Source: Chloroflexota bacterium
GTDB lineage: Bacteria; Chloroflexota; Limnocylindria; Limnocylindrales; CSP1-4
Assembly: GCA_021786915.1 (NCBI GenBank)
Contig: JAJYMP010000024.1
Coordinates: 1-6,441 of the forward strand
Direction of reading: 5' to 3'
DNA length: 6,441 bases
Shown here: positions 1 through 6,441 of the stretch, piece by piece
How positions within the stretch are numbered: the stretch's first letter is position 1
Layout: every line of letters begins with the position of its first letter
Program-made: the position numbers and the translations under genes
Notes under the pieces: generated by a model
Database searches by the model: none
Told to the model about the DNA's origin: nothing
Seen by the model: the letters and a program-made list of their open reading frames with translations, nothing else

Positions 1-1176
1 GGGATGCCGCCCTATCACCCGCGGCTCATGCTCAAGGTCCTCCTCTATGGCTACGCGAGCTGGGTGCGCAGCTCGCGCAAGCTCGAGGAGCGCCTCCGCT
101 CCGACGTCAACTTCATGTTCCTCGCCGGGCAGGCGCGCCCGGACCACAAGACGATCGCCGAGTTCCGCCGGCGCCACCTGGCGGCCTTTGGGGGCCTCTT
201 CCTGACCGCCCTCCACCTGTGCCAGGCGGCCGGGCTCGCCAAGCTCGGCCGGGTCGCGATCGACGGCACGAAGCTGAAGGCCAACGCCTCGAAGCACAAG
301 GCGATGAGCTACGGGCGGATGGTCGAGCGGGAGGCCGCGCTCGAAGCCGAGGTGCAGGCCATCCTCGCCGAGGCCGAGGCGCTCGATGCCGCCGAGGACC
401 AGCTCTACGGTGATGCCCGGGGCGACGAGCTGCCGGCGGAGCTGCGTCGCCGCGAGACGCGCCTGGCGCGGATCCGCGAGGCGAAGGCGGCCCTCGAGGC
501 GGAGGCCCGCGAGCGAACCGGCGATCCCGCTGCCCTGCCCGAGCAGCGGGCCCAGCGCAACTTCACCGATCCCGAGTCAAAGATCATGCTCAGCAAGCCC
601 GACGGCTTCATCTATGGCTACAACGCCCAGGCCGCGGTCGACGACGGCCACTAGGTCATCGTCGCCACCACCCTGTCCGCGGACCCGACCGACACGGCCG
701 CCCTGCCCGAGCTCGTCGACCAGATCGAGGCCAACACCGGCCGGCGCCCCCGCAAGCTCCTCGCCGACGCCGGCTACGCCTCGGACGCCAACCTCGCCCA
801 CCTCGACGAGCGCGGCATCGACGCCTATGTCGCCACCCGCCGCGACAAGCACAGCGTCCCGGTTCCGGCAGCACCGCGGGGCCGCATCCCGGCCGGCCTC
901 TCGCGTCAGGGACGCATGACCCGCAAGCTGCGCACGAAGAAGGGCCGCGCCGAGTACCGCCGGCGCAAGGCGATCGTGGAGCCCGTCTTCGGCCAGACCA
1001 AGGAGGCCCGAGGCTTTCGCCGGTTCCACCTGCGAGGCCGGCTCAAGGTGACCGCCGAGTGGCACCTCGAATGCGCCGTCCACAACCTCGCCAAGCTGTT
1101 CCGCAGCGGCCGGGCCGGCCGAGTCGTGGGACCGACCCGGGCAGCCGGGCTCGTCGCCCAGCCGGTCGGAGCATGA
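1..1176 (+). pseudogene. IS1182-family transposase, 5' end outside the window, interrupted by an in-frame amber codon
   Basis: DDE transposase that would cut and paste its own insertion sequence. The frame is open from base 1 and resumes directly after a single TAG at 652-654, running without another stop to TGA at 1174-1176. The first part has the IS1182 N-terminal block PPYHPRLMLKVLLYGYA and a helical DNA-binding region. The catalytic first Asp is in AIDGTKLKANAS (codon 262-264). A charged coiled-coil-like insert follows (about 300-520). The second Asp is in LLADAGYAS (codon 766-768), and the Glu is in KAIVEPVFGQTKEARGF (codon 979-981). All three catalytic residues therefore survive, but on opposite sides of the stop. 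Family members usually read DGHQVIVA here, so CAG to TAG by one C-to-T change is the simplest history (inference from family knowledge). The ATG at 4-6 is unlikely to be the true start because the family has several dozen residues before this block. TAG also ends two other genes in this window, so general amber recoding is unlikely. Confidence 0.9.
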
Positions 1177-1260
1177 GGGAGGTCATGCCTCGGCGCGCTC
1201 CGGCCCAGATCGCGCTCCCGACCGGTCCGATCTCCGTGTTTCGGTCTTCAGCCGGCTGGG
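1..1260 (+). mobile_element. Partial IS1182-like insertion sequence (left end missing, right end uncertain)
   Basis: The element is defined by the transposase reading frame ending at 1176. Its left terminal inverted repeat lies before the window, so the right repeat cannot be confirmed by pairing. The stretch at about 1236-1260, containing TTTCGGTCTTCAGCCGGCTG, resembles the TTTTTCAGC-like ends I associate with this family, and I use it as a tentative right boundary. No target-site duplication can be assessed. Confidence 0.4.
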
Positions 1261-1551
1261 CTCCCGCCCTGGCGGCGATTACCGACGCACGCTCCTAGGT
1301 GGCGTCTTCGAACTGGAGGGGAAGTTGCCGGTAGCGGTCCGGCGTCGACCGGATGTTCGGTCAGCGCAGAGGCTGACGCGGAGGGTGGGCCATGGGCCGA
1401 TGGTCGCGCCCAACTGCTTCCAGCTGGCGGCCACGCGGCCCTGGTGACCGCGGGCCTGGCCAGGCAATCGAGCAGTTTCGGAGAAGCCGCGGCGGCGGCG
1501 GCTCCCTAGGATCAGGTCATCGCCATCAGATCCCGCAGATAGGAACCTCCA
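1177..1551. other. Gene-free gap between the IS1182 transposase and the DUF1801 gene
   Basis: No convincing gene is seen on either strand in these 375 bases. The start carries a small perfect hairpin, GCATGA (1171-1176, overlapping the transposase stop) pairing with TCATGC (1183-1188) around a six-base loop; no T-run follows, so it is at best a weak terminator. The middle may hold the IS right end (about 1236-1260). The final part should contain the promoter of the DUF1801 gene, but I could not pick out a reliable -35/-10 pair in this GC-rich DNA. A GGC-repeat run lies near 1485-1502. Confidence 0.5.
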
Positions 1552-2022
1552 ATGACCGACACACAGAAGTCCGCCAAGCGCACCGCCGTGGACAACCCGG
1601 CGAACGATGGGTTCACCGCCGAGGAACGAGCCGCGATGCGGGAGCGCGCCCGGGAACTCAAGGCCGCCTCGCGCTCGCGCGCGGGCAAGGCGGACGGGGA
1701 ACGCGACCTGCTGGCGAAGATCGCCGAGATGCCGGCACCGGATCGCGCCATGGCCGAGCGGCTCCACGCCCTCATCAAAGCCAGCGCGCCGGTCCTCTCG
1801 CCGAAGACCTGGTACGGGATGCCCGCGTACGCCAAGGACGGCAAGGTCGTTTGCTTCTTCCAGAGCGCGGAAAAGTTCAAGTCGAGGTACGCGACGTTCG
1901 GCTTCAGCGACGAGGCGAATCTCGACGACGGCGCCATGTGGCCGACCTCCTTCGCGCTGAAGGAGCTGACCCCCGCCGACGAGGCAAGGATCGGCGCGCT
2001 CGTGAAGAAAGCGGTGAGCTGA
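1552..2022 (+). CDS. DUF1801-family protein (YdhG-like, sometimes annotated as iron chaperone)
   Basis: Intact 156-residue cytoplasmic protein with no signal peptide or membrane segment. Residues 1-50 form a polar, charged helical leader ([20 protein letters not shown]). The DUF1801 fold covers about residues 50-156, with the recognisable elements [18 protein letters not shown], the core motif [20 protein letters not shown] (residues 85-104), RYATFGF (112-118) and [11 protein letters not shown] (126-136). The family includes the B. subtilis frataxin-like protein YdhG/Fra, which supplies iron for Fe-S and haem assembly, but most members have no tested role, so the iron function is not asserted here. 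The start at 1552 is supported by AGGA at 1541-1544, seven bases upstream. It is the first of three same-strand small genes; the 100-base gap to the next gene leaves it unclear whether they share a transcript. Confidence 0.88.
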   Translation: MTDTQKSAKRTAVDNPANDGFTAEERAAMRERARELKAASRSRAGKADGERDLLAKIAEMPAPDRAMAERLHALIKASAPVLSPKTWYGMPAYAKDGKVVCFFQSAEKFKSRYATFGFSDEANLDDGAMWPTSFALKELTPADEARIGALVKKAVS

Positions 2023-2041
2023 GGACGGATCGCGCCTGGCA

Positions 2042-2064
2042 GGCACGGCGATGTGGGTCGTGCC
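2042..2064 (+). other. Small inverted repeat after the DUF1801 gene
   Basis: GGCACG (2042-2047) pairs perfectly with CGTGCC (2059-2064) around an 11-base loop, 20 bases after the DUF1801 stop codon. There is no T-run, so it is only a weak candidate for a transcription terminator or mRNA-end hairpin. Confidence 0.2.
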
Positions 2065-2122
2065 ACGGCCGTCGGCGCCCGAGGCTCCGCCACGCAGAAC
2101 CTGACGAGGGAGCAGACACGCC

Positions 2123-2554
2123 ATGATCTCCAAGCTGAACGTCACCGCCATCAAGGTCCTCGACCAGGACGAGGCGCTCGACTTCTACGTCAACAAGCTC
2201 GGGCTGGAGGTGGGCCAGGACTTCCAGCAGGGGCCCGTGCGCTGGCTGACGGTGCGCGTGCCCGGCGACCCCGGCATCGAGATCTACCTCGAGGAGCCGG
2301 CCCCGCCGGCGTACGACGAAGCCACCGCCGCGCAGCTCCGCGAGCTGATCACCAAGGGCGCCGTGGGCTGGGTCGCCTTCCAGACGGACGACTGCCGGAG
2401 TCTGTACGAGACGCTCAAGGCGCGCGGCGTCACCGACTTCACCCAGGAGCCCACCGATCACTTCTACGGCACCGACATGGGCGTCCGGGACCCCTTCGGC
2501 AACGCCATCCGGATCCTCCAGCCGGCGAAGGTCGCCCATGAGGCGACGGCCTGA
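2123..2554 (+). CDS. VOC-superfamily protein (glyoxalase / bleomycin-resistance / dioxygenase fold)
   Basis: Intact 143-residue protein made of two beta-alpha-beta-beta-beta modules, the vicinal oxygen chelate fold. The first module (about residues 3-58) contains DQDEALDFYVNKLGLEVGQD and ends in the strand GIEIYLEEP. The second (about 80-134) contains GWVAFQTDDCRSLYETLKARG and ends in the typical closing motif MGVRDPFGNAIRILQP. The superfamily includes metal-dependent glyoxalases, fosfomycin and bleomycin resistance proteins and ring-cleaving dioxygenases. Of the usual metal ligands, a Glu is plausible in GIEIYLEE, but the closing strand reads IRILQ where metal-dependent members often have IEL, and the first strand lacks the usual His. 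It may therefore be a binding protein or use other ligands. Substrate is unknown. The start at 2123 is supported by GAGGGAG at 2106-2112, ten bases upstream. Confidence 0.9.
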   Translation: MISKLNVTAIKVLDQDEALDFYVNKLGLEVGQDFQQGPVRWLTVRVPGDPGIEIYLEEPAPPAYDEATAAQLRELITKGAVGWVAFQTDDCRSLYETLKARGVTDFTQEPTDHFYGTDMGVRDPFGNAIRILQPAKVAHEATA

Positions 2555-2679
2555 CCGGTCCGGCCTGGCTTGTAGCTCCCAGGACGTTATCGACGGGGGG
2601 GAGAGCGCTCAAGCACGGTCTGGGTTCGCAGAGCCCGACGATCCGATCGCCTGACCGCCACACGGAGACTGTACGCCGC

Positions 2680-3141
2680 ATGACAGAGAGCGCCCGAACC
2701 GGTCGGCAGCGCAAGGCCGACACCATCGCGAAGCTCGAAGCGGTGGGCGCCGACACCTGGGTCGCGACGGCATCCACCACAGGGACAGCCCACCTCGTCC
2801 CGCTCTCCTACGCCTGGAATGGCGAGTGCGTCGTGCTGGCCGCCGAAGCCAGCTCGCTCACCGTCCGAAACGTTCGGTCATCCGGACGCGCGCGCCTCGG
2901 GTTCGGCCCAACCCGCGACGTGGTGATCGTCGATGGCGAGCTCGACCGGCTCCTCGACGCGAGTGACGATGCAGGGGAGGACACCGCCCGCGCCTACGCG
3001 GATCAGGCGGCGTGGGATCCGAGGCACGAGTCCGAACCCTACGTCTTCGTCCTCTTGCGGCCTCGTCAGGTGCAGGCCTGGCGTGAGGCGAACGAGCTCT
3101 CGGGCAAGGTACTCATGCGCGATGGCGAGTGGCTGTTCTAG
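2680..3141 (+). CDS. Pyridoxamine 5'-phosphate oxidase-like (PPOX / F420-type split-barrel) family protein
   Basis: Intact 153-residue soluble protein with the FMN/F420-binding split beta-barrel layout. An N-terminal helix (residues 8-22, RQRKADTIAKLEAVG) is followed by the first barrel strands WVATAS and GTAHLVPLSYAWNGECVVLAA (27-55). Next come the helix with SSLTVRNVRSSGRARLGF (58-75), the strand VVIVDGELDRLLD, and the C-terminal block YVFVLLRPRQVQAWREANEL...LMRDGEWLF (121-153). The HLVPLSYAWNG motif and the closing W-x-E...DG-x-W pattern match a group usually annotated as PPOX-class F420-dependent enzymes or pyridoxamine 5'-phosphate oxidase family proteins. Members bind F420, FMN or haem and reduce or sequester varied substrates. 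The cofactor cannot be settled from sequence alone, and true PdxH activity is unlikely at this length. The start at 2680 is supported by GGAGA at 2664-2668, 11 bases upstream. The stop is TAG. Confidence 0.87.
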   Translation: MTESARTGRQRKADTIAKLEAVGADTWVATASTTGTAHLVPLSYAWNGECVVLAAEASSLTVRNVRSSGRARLGFGPTRDVVIVDGELDRLLDASDDAGEDTARAYADQAAWDPRHESEPYVFVLLRPRQVQAWREANELSGKVLMRDGEWLF

Positions 3142-3150
3142 GCGTGAGAA

Positions 3151-3168
3151 GCGGCGAGTGAACGCCGC
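3151..3168 (+). terminator. Candidate hairpin terminator after the PPOX-like gene
   Basis: GCGGCG (3151-3156) pairs perfectly with CGCCGC (3163-3168) around the six-base loop AGTGAA, starting nine bases after the PPOX-like stop codon. The stem is all G-C and well placed, but no T-run follows, as is common in high-GC genomes. The next 190 bases are non-coding, so a transcript end here is plausible but not shown. Confidence 0.35.
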
Positions 3169-3335
3169 CCTAGGGATCAGGGCACAGATACAGCGCACCA
3201 GCCTCGCCCTCCTGACTGGTCCAGCCGGCAGGTTGAGGTCCGTCCGGCCCGATGAGCAGCCACCTCGGGCCAGACTCTTGTGCTGCTTTTCGTGTACGCG
3301 TTCGGCGGCAGCCCCGTGGCAACCTGAACTCGGGG

Positions 3336-4605
3336 ATGGCGATGGATAACGAGCGGATGCCCGCCTGGGGCGCGATCGAGGTCCGAGGCGCCCACGAGAA
3401 CAACCTCCGCGACATCAGCCTCGACATCCCGAAGCGGCGCCTCAGCGCGACAAGGGCAACACGGTCCTCGTCGTCGAGCACGACCCGGAGGTGATCCGGG
3501 TCGCCGACCACGTCGTCGACATGGGCCCGGGCGCCGGCCCCCACGGCGGGTCGATCGTGTACGAGGGCACGGTCGACGGCCTCATCGTGTCGAGGACTGC
3601 CACCGGCCGCCACCTCGACGTCCGGCAGGAGCTGAAGCCGGAGCCGCGGGTGCCGCGCGGCTCGATCCGGATCCGGAACGCGCGGCTCCACAACCTCAGG
3701 GACGTCTCGGTCGACGTGCCGCTCGGCGTGCTCGTCGTGGTGACCGGGGTCGCGGGTTCCGGAAAGAGCTCGCTGATCCACGGCTGCCTGCCCAGGACCG
3801 ACCCGTCGGTGACGTTCATCGACCAGTCCGTGATCCGAGGCTCGCGGCGCTCAAACCCGGCGACGTACACGGGCATCCTCGACCCGATCCGGCGCGCGTT
3901 CGCGGCCGCCAACGGCGTCAAGGCGTCGCTGTTCAGCGCGAACTCGGAGGGCGCGTGCCCGGCCTGCAACGGCCTGGGCATGATCTACACCGACCTCGCA
4001 TTCATGGCCGACGTCGCCAGCGTGTGCGAGGTGTGCGAGGGCCGTCGCTACACCGACGAGGTCCTCGGCTACCGGCTGCGGGGACGGAATATCGTCGAGG
4101 TCCTGGCGATGTCGGTCGAGGAGGCGCGCGGCTTCGTCACCGAGCGGCCGGTTCGCGTCATGCTCGACCGCCTGGCGACGTGGGCCTCGGCTATGTCTCG
4201 CTCGGCCAGGCGCTCGACACGCTATCGGGCGGCGAGCGCCAGCGGCTGAAGCTCGCGATCGAGATGTCCGGCGCCACCGAGGTCTACGTCCTCGACGAGC
4301 CCACGACCGGGCTCCACATGCAGGACGTCGACAACCTCATCGGCCTGCTCGACCGACTGGTCGAGGCAGGACGGACCGTGATCGTCGTCGAGCACAACCT
4401 CGACGTCATCGCCCGGGCCGACTGGGTGATCGACCTGGGTCCGGGAGGCGGCCACGACGGCGGGCGGGTGATCTTCGAGGGGCCGCCGGCCGAGCTCGTC
4501 CGGGCCGACGGCTCGCCGACCGGGCTGTATCTCCGGCGGCGGCTAGAGCCCATCGCGGCGGGCTCAGCCGATCGGCGCGACGCTGGCCGAGTCGAAAGGC
4601 GCTGA
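3336..4605 (+). pseudogene. Decayed UvrA-like ABC ATPase (excinuclease subunit A-like drug-resistance type), internal deletion plus frameshift
   Basis: Remnant of a protein with two ABC ATPase halves, related to UvrA and the DrrC-type UvrA-like resistance proteins that act on DNA. The likely start is ATG 3336 or 3342. The N-terminus [26 protein letters not shown] is normal, but at about 3443-3446 the sequence jumps to [31 protein letters not shown], the end of the first ATPase half. The first Walker A, signature, Walker B and first zinc module are gone, roughly 350-400 residues judged against the family, and the frame changes. The second half keeps Walker [10 protein letters not shown] (3746-3772), [11 protein letters not shown], and a CxxC...CxxC zinc finger (3956-4036). 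At 4177 one base is missing (GCGAC where GCGGAC is expected), moving the frame to [24 protein letters not shown] (signature from 4222). Walker B VYVLDEPTTGL (from 4282) and the His loop VVEHN (about 4384-4398) follow. The gene ends with TGA 4603-4605. It cannot make a normal product; the one-base shift alone could be a sequencing error, the deletion much less likely. Confidence 0.88.
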
Positions 4606-4927
4606 CACCATCGTCCCGCGAGCCCGGGTCCCGCGCTGTGTCCCCTTCTTCAGTCGTCGAGGCACGGATTGGCGCTGGCGCTGCCCGAAAAGGTTGTAAT
4701 GGCGCGCCCGACAGGAGTTGAGCGCGCGGATGCCATACATATTCGGATCCCGATCGAGGGCGTGCCGGACCTCCAGATTGCAGGGCAGAGCGCTTGACTC
4801 ATAGTCAGGCAACCTCGCCGGTAGGCCACTCGTCGCTGGATTTGCGATGTCGATCCGTAGCGATCTAACCCGAAGTTCCAGCCGCCGGCGAGCGTGGTTG
4901 AGCACGACCAGCCCTGGCGGGTTCTGC
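4606..4927. other. Gene-free stretch between the UvrA-like remnant and the IS1634 transposase
   Basis: These 322 bases look less GC-rich and less codon-structured than the flanks. A 113-residue minus-strand reading frame crosses the stretch, and a 32-codon plus-strand frame starts at ATG 4699; neither resembles a protein I recognise. The distal end of the minus-strand insertion sequence should fall here, just after the transposase stop at 4928, but its inverted repeat cannot be matched because the partner lies outside the window. The only recognisable element is the tRNA-like segment at 4784-4810. GCGCGC occurs twice at about 4702-4708 and 4722-4728, which could form a weak hairpin. Confidence 0.5.
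4784..4810 (+). pseudogene. tRNA-Met-like fragment (D-stem 3' strand and CAU anticodon arm)
   Basis: GGCAGAGCG followed by CTTGA-CTCATAG-TCAGG matches the middle of a tRNA. A GG and GAGC occupy the places of the D-loop GG and the 3' side of the D-stem (4788-4791), followed by one linker base. A five-pair anticodon stem follows, with one G-T wobble (4793-4797 with 4805-4809), and a seven-base loop with T at position 33, anticodon CAT (4800-4802) and A at position 37. This is what elongator or initiator tRNA-Met, or tRNA-Ile2, looks like. The 5' D-stem strand, acceptor stem and T-arm (no GGTTCGA-type motif downstream) are absent, so it cannot be a working tRNA. It may be a recombination remnant of an integration site in a tRNA gene, or a chance match. 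Confidence 0.4.
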
Positions 4928-6441
4928 CTACGTGCCTGCGGGTGAGAGCCCCAGGAGAGCGAAGGCGCGGGCCTGGAGCGGGGTCGGGGTGGCGGTGATC
5001 TCGAAGGCGGCCTCGTCGGGCGCGCCGGCCGGCACCACCAGGTTGCGGGTCAGGGTGGCCATCTCGGCGAGCAGGGTCCGCAGGGAGTGGGCCGGCGTGC
5101 CGTCGGGCAGCACCTGGGTGCTGGCCTTGGCGAGGGCGGCATCGGAGCGCCGCGCCGGGGCCACCGGGTCGGCTCCCTCCGGCCGCTCCTCGTCGCGGAA
5201 CAGCAGGGGCGCCCAGGCGCGCTCCATGTGCCAGGCCACGTAGTAGGCGAGCATGCACAGGAAGACGTGCGAGCGGACCCTCCCCTCGGTCCAGTGGTGG
5301 ATCGGGCGGATCGCGAGGTCGGGCGCCTTGAGGCAGCGGAAGGCCCGCTCGACCCTCGCGAGGAGCTTGTAGCTGCGGACGACGGAGGGCGCGTCGAGGC
5401 GTTCGGCCGGCACGCTCGTGCGGAGCACGTAGAGGCCGTCGAGCGCTGCCTCGGCGGCGATCCCGCGCTCCCTGCGCGTGACCGTCAGGCGGTCGTCGGT
5501 GACCTCGAGCTCGAAGTGCTTGGCCATCTTGTAGCGGTCGATGAGGCGCCCGACCGCGAGGCCGATCCGGGCCGCGCCGCGCAGGGAGCCCGCCTCGACC
5601 CGGGCGACGATCGTCGCGAGCGCACCTTCCGTCGCGGCGAGCAGCTCGACCCGCTTGCGGGCCCGCTCGAGGGCGAGGGCCGGATTGCGGCACACGACGA
5701 GGCGCTCGCCCGGGAACTCCGGGTGGCTGATCTCGGCGAGGTTGCGCTCGTCGAACAGGCCGAGCTGCAGGGCCCCGTCCTGCGCGAGGGTGCGGATGGC
5801 GGGCCCGCGCAGGGCGCTGATCCAGTCGAGTCCCGCGGCGCGGAGCGTCTCGATCCGGGCGCTGGTCAGCATGCCCCGGTCGCCGACGAGGACGATCCGC
5901 TCGAGGCCAAAGCGGACGCGGAGCTTCTCGAGCGTCGCGGGCACGGTGGCGGGGTCGCCGGTGTTGCCCGGGAACACCTCGACCGCGACCGGCCGCCCCG
6001 CCGGATCGGTGAGGAGGCCGTACTCGATCTGGAGGGTGCCCTTCCGCCCGTCGCGGGAGTAGCCGAGATGGGCGAGCGGGCAGTGGCTCCCTTCGACGTA
6101 GCTGGAGGAGAGGTCGTAGAGGACGAGCCCGCCCTGCTCGAGATGGCGGGCCGCGAGCCGGGCCTCGATCCGGGCCTGGCGCGCGCCGAGCCAGTCGAGC
6201 GCCCCGTACAGCTCGTCTTCGGTGGCTCCCTCGATGCCGAGCGTGGCGCCGAGCGTGGTCTGCCCGAGGCGCCGGGCGGTGGCGAGCTTGGACCCGGGCG
6301 CAAGCAGGCGGGCCACGAGCATCCCGACGACGAGGTCGCGTTCCCGGCTCCGGCGTCCCTCGATGAGCCGCTCGAGCCCCGTCGTCCGCAGCGTGCCCAG
6401 GACCGCGGCGACGTGGCCGTGGGGGAGGCTCCGGCGGATCT
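4900..6441 (-). mobile_element. Partial IS1634-like insertion sequence (distal end approximate)
   Basis: The element is defined by the intact transposase. The promoter-side inverted repeat is beyond the right window edge, and the distal repeat should lie within a few tens of bases of the stop codon at 4928. The left limit given is an estimate only. Target-site duplication cannot be assessed. Confidence 0.4.
4928..6441 (-). CDS. IS1634-family (IS4-like) DDE transposase, 5' end outside the window
   Basis: Transposase that would mobilise its own insertion sequence. The reading frame runs from the right window edge to TAG at 4930-4928 without interruption, about 504 residues. The ATG at 6322-6320 is internal: upstream codons continue to the edge as SLPHGHVAAVLGTLR and RRSRERDLVVGMLVARLLAPGSKLATAR, a typical N-terminal block. 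The DDE catalytic residues are all present: Asp in LVLYDLSSSYVEG (codon 6115-6113), Asp in IVLVGDRGML (codon 5881-5879) and Glu in YKLLARVERAFRCLK (codon 5350-5348). A long beta-strand-like insert lies between the second Asp and the Glu. The Glu is followed six residues later by Lys, as in the IS4 YREK signature, while the Arg position is Leu. IRPIHHWTEGRVRSHVFLCMLAYYV follows in two adjacent blocks. It points towards the UvrA-like remnant (convergent). The copy looks functional as far as it is visible. Confidence 0.93.
   Translation of the reverse strand, partial: IRRSLPHGHVAAVLGTLRTTGLERLIEGRRSRERDLVVGMLVARLLAPGSKLATARRLGQTTLGATLGIEGATEDELYGALDWLGARQARIEARLAARHLEQGGLVLYDLSSSYVEGSHCPLAHLGYSRDGRKGTLQIEYGLLTDPAGRPVAVEVFPGNTGDPATVPATLEKLRVRFGLERIVLVGDRGMLTSARIETLRAAGLDWISALRGPAIRTLAQDGALQLGLFDERNLAEISHPEFPGERLVVCRNPALALERARKRVELLAATEGALATIVARVEAGSLRGAARIGLAVGRLIDRYKMAKHFELEVTDDRLTVTRRERGIAAEAALDGLYVLRTSVPAERLDAPSVVRSYKLLARVERAFRCLKAPDLAIRPIHHWTEGRVRSHVFLCMLAYYVAWHMERAWAPLLFRDEERPEGADPVAPARRSDAALAKASTQVLPDGTPAHSLRTLLAEMATLTRNLVVPAGAPDEAAFEITATPTPLQARAFALLGLSPAGT

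Noticed and set aside
1392..2126. 244-residue plus-strand open frame overlapping the DUF1801 gene
   Set aside because: It is in another frame over the DUF1801 gene, very rich in Arg and Gly, and has no recognisable motif.
1279..2154. 291-residue minus-strand open frame
   Set aside because: It is antisense to the well-recognised DUF1801 gene, has an arginine/glycine-rich composition typical of GC-rich shadow frames, and matches no protein I recognise.
1904..2539. 211-residue minus-strand open frame over the VOC gene
   Set aside because: It mirrors the VOC and DUF1801 coding strand, a common artefact in high-GC DNA.
3170..3981. Two minus-strand open frames of about 180-200 residues across the UvrA-like remnant
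   Set aside because: The plus strand there gives clear UvrA motifs (Walker [10 protein letters not shown] zinc finger), so the antisense frames are shadows.
4718..4741. TTGAGC and TACATA as a promoter pair
   Set aside because: The gap is only 12 bases, too short for a sigma-70 type promoter, and no convincing gene follows.
4699..4797. 32-codon plus-strand frame with AAAAGG upstream
   Set aside because: The spacing is reasonable, but it is very short, ends inside the tRNA-like fragment and has no recognisable similarity.
4564..4905. 113-residue minus-strand open frame
   Set aside because: It overlaps the end of the UvrA-like remnant, runs through the tRNA-like segment, and resembles no protein family I know; the open frame looks incidental.
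4650..5693. 347-residue minus-strand open frame
   Set aside because: It is a shifted frame over the IS1634 transposase, rich in Arg, Gly and Pro, without transposase motifs.
1..6441. CRISPR array, toxin-antitoxin pair, reverse transcriptase, phage or defence genes
   Set aside because: No regularly spaced repeats, no small overlapping gene pair and no such motifs were seen on either strand.

Overview
This is a GC-rich window (estimated by eye at roughly 68-70% GC). Codons strongly prefer G or C in the third position. Stop codons are TGA and TAG. The mix of a PPOX-type flavin/F420 split-barrel protein, a DUF1801 protein, a UvrA-like drug-resistance ATPase and IS1182/IS1634 transposases suggests a soil or environmental Actinomycetota or Chloroflexota. 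That placement is an inference from gene content and base composition, because no taxonomic marker gene is present.

Layout from left to right: (1) positions 1-1176 hold an IS1182-family transposase on the + strand. Its 5' end lies outside the window and it is interrupted by one in-frame TAG at 652-654. (2) A gene-free gap at 1177-1551 probably contains the right end of that IS. (3) Three small intact + strand genes follow: a DUF1801 protein (1552-2022), a VOC/glyoxalase-superfamily protein (2123-2554) and a PPOX-family split-barrel protein (2680-3141). Each has its own Shine-Dalgarno-like sequence. (4) Positions 3336-4605 carry a wrecked UvrA-like ABC-ATPase gene. A large internal deletion removes most of its first ATPase half, and a one-base frameshift splits the second half. 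(5) A gene-free stretch at 4606-4927 contains a 27-base piece that looks like the D-stem 3' strand plus anticodon arm of a CAU-anticodon tRNA. (6) The minus strand from 4928 to the window end carries an IS1634-family transposase with an intact DDE triad and its 5' end outside the window.

The three small genes are of the kind often scattered as accessory stress or detoxification functions; nothing in the sequence ties them to one pathway. With two insertion sequences, a nonsense-interrupted transposase, a decayed UvrA-like gene and a tRNA fragment, the window reads as a decaying, mobile-element-rich accessory region. I do not see a convincing new multi-gene system. The most interesting leads are the tRNA-like remnant and the structure of the UvrA-like deletion.
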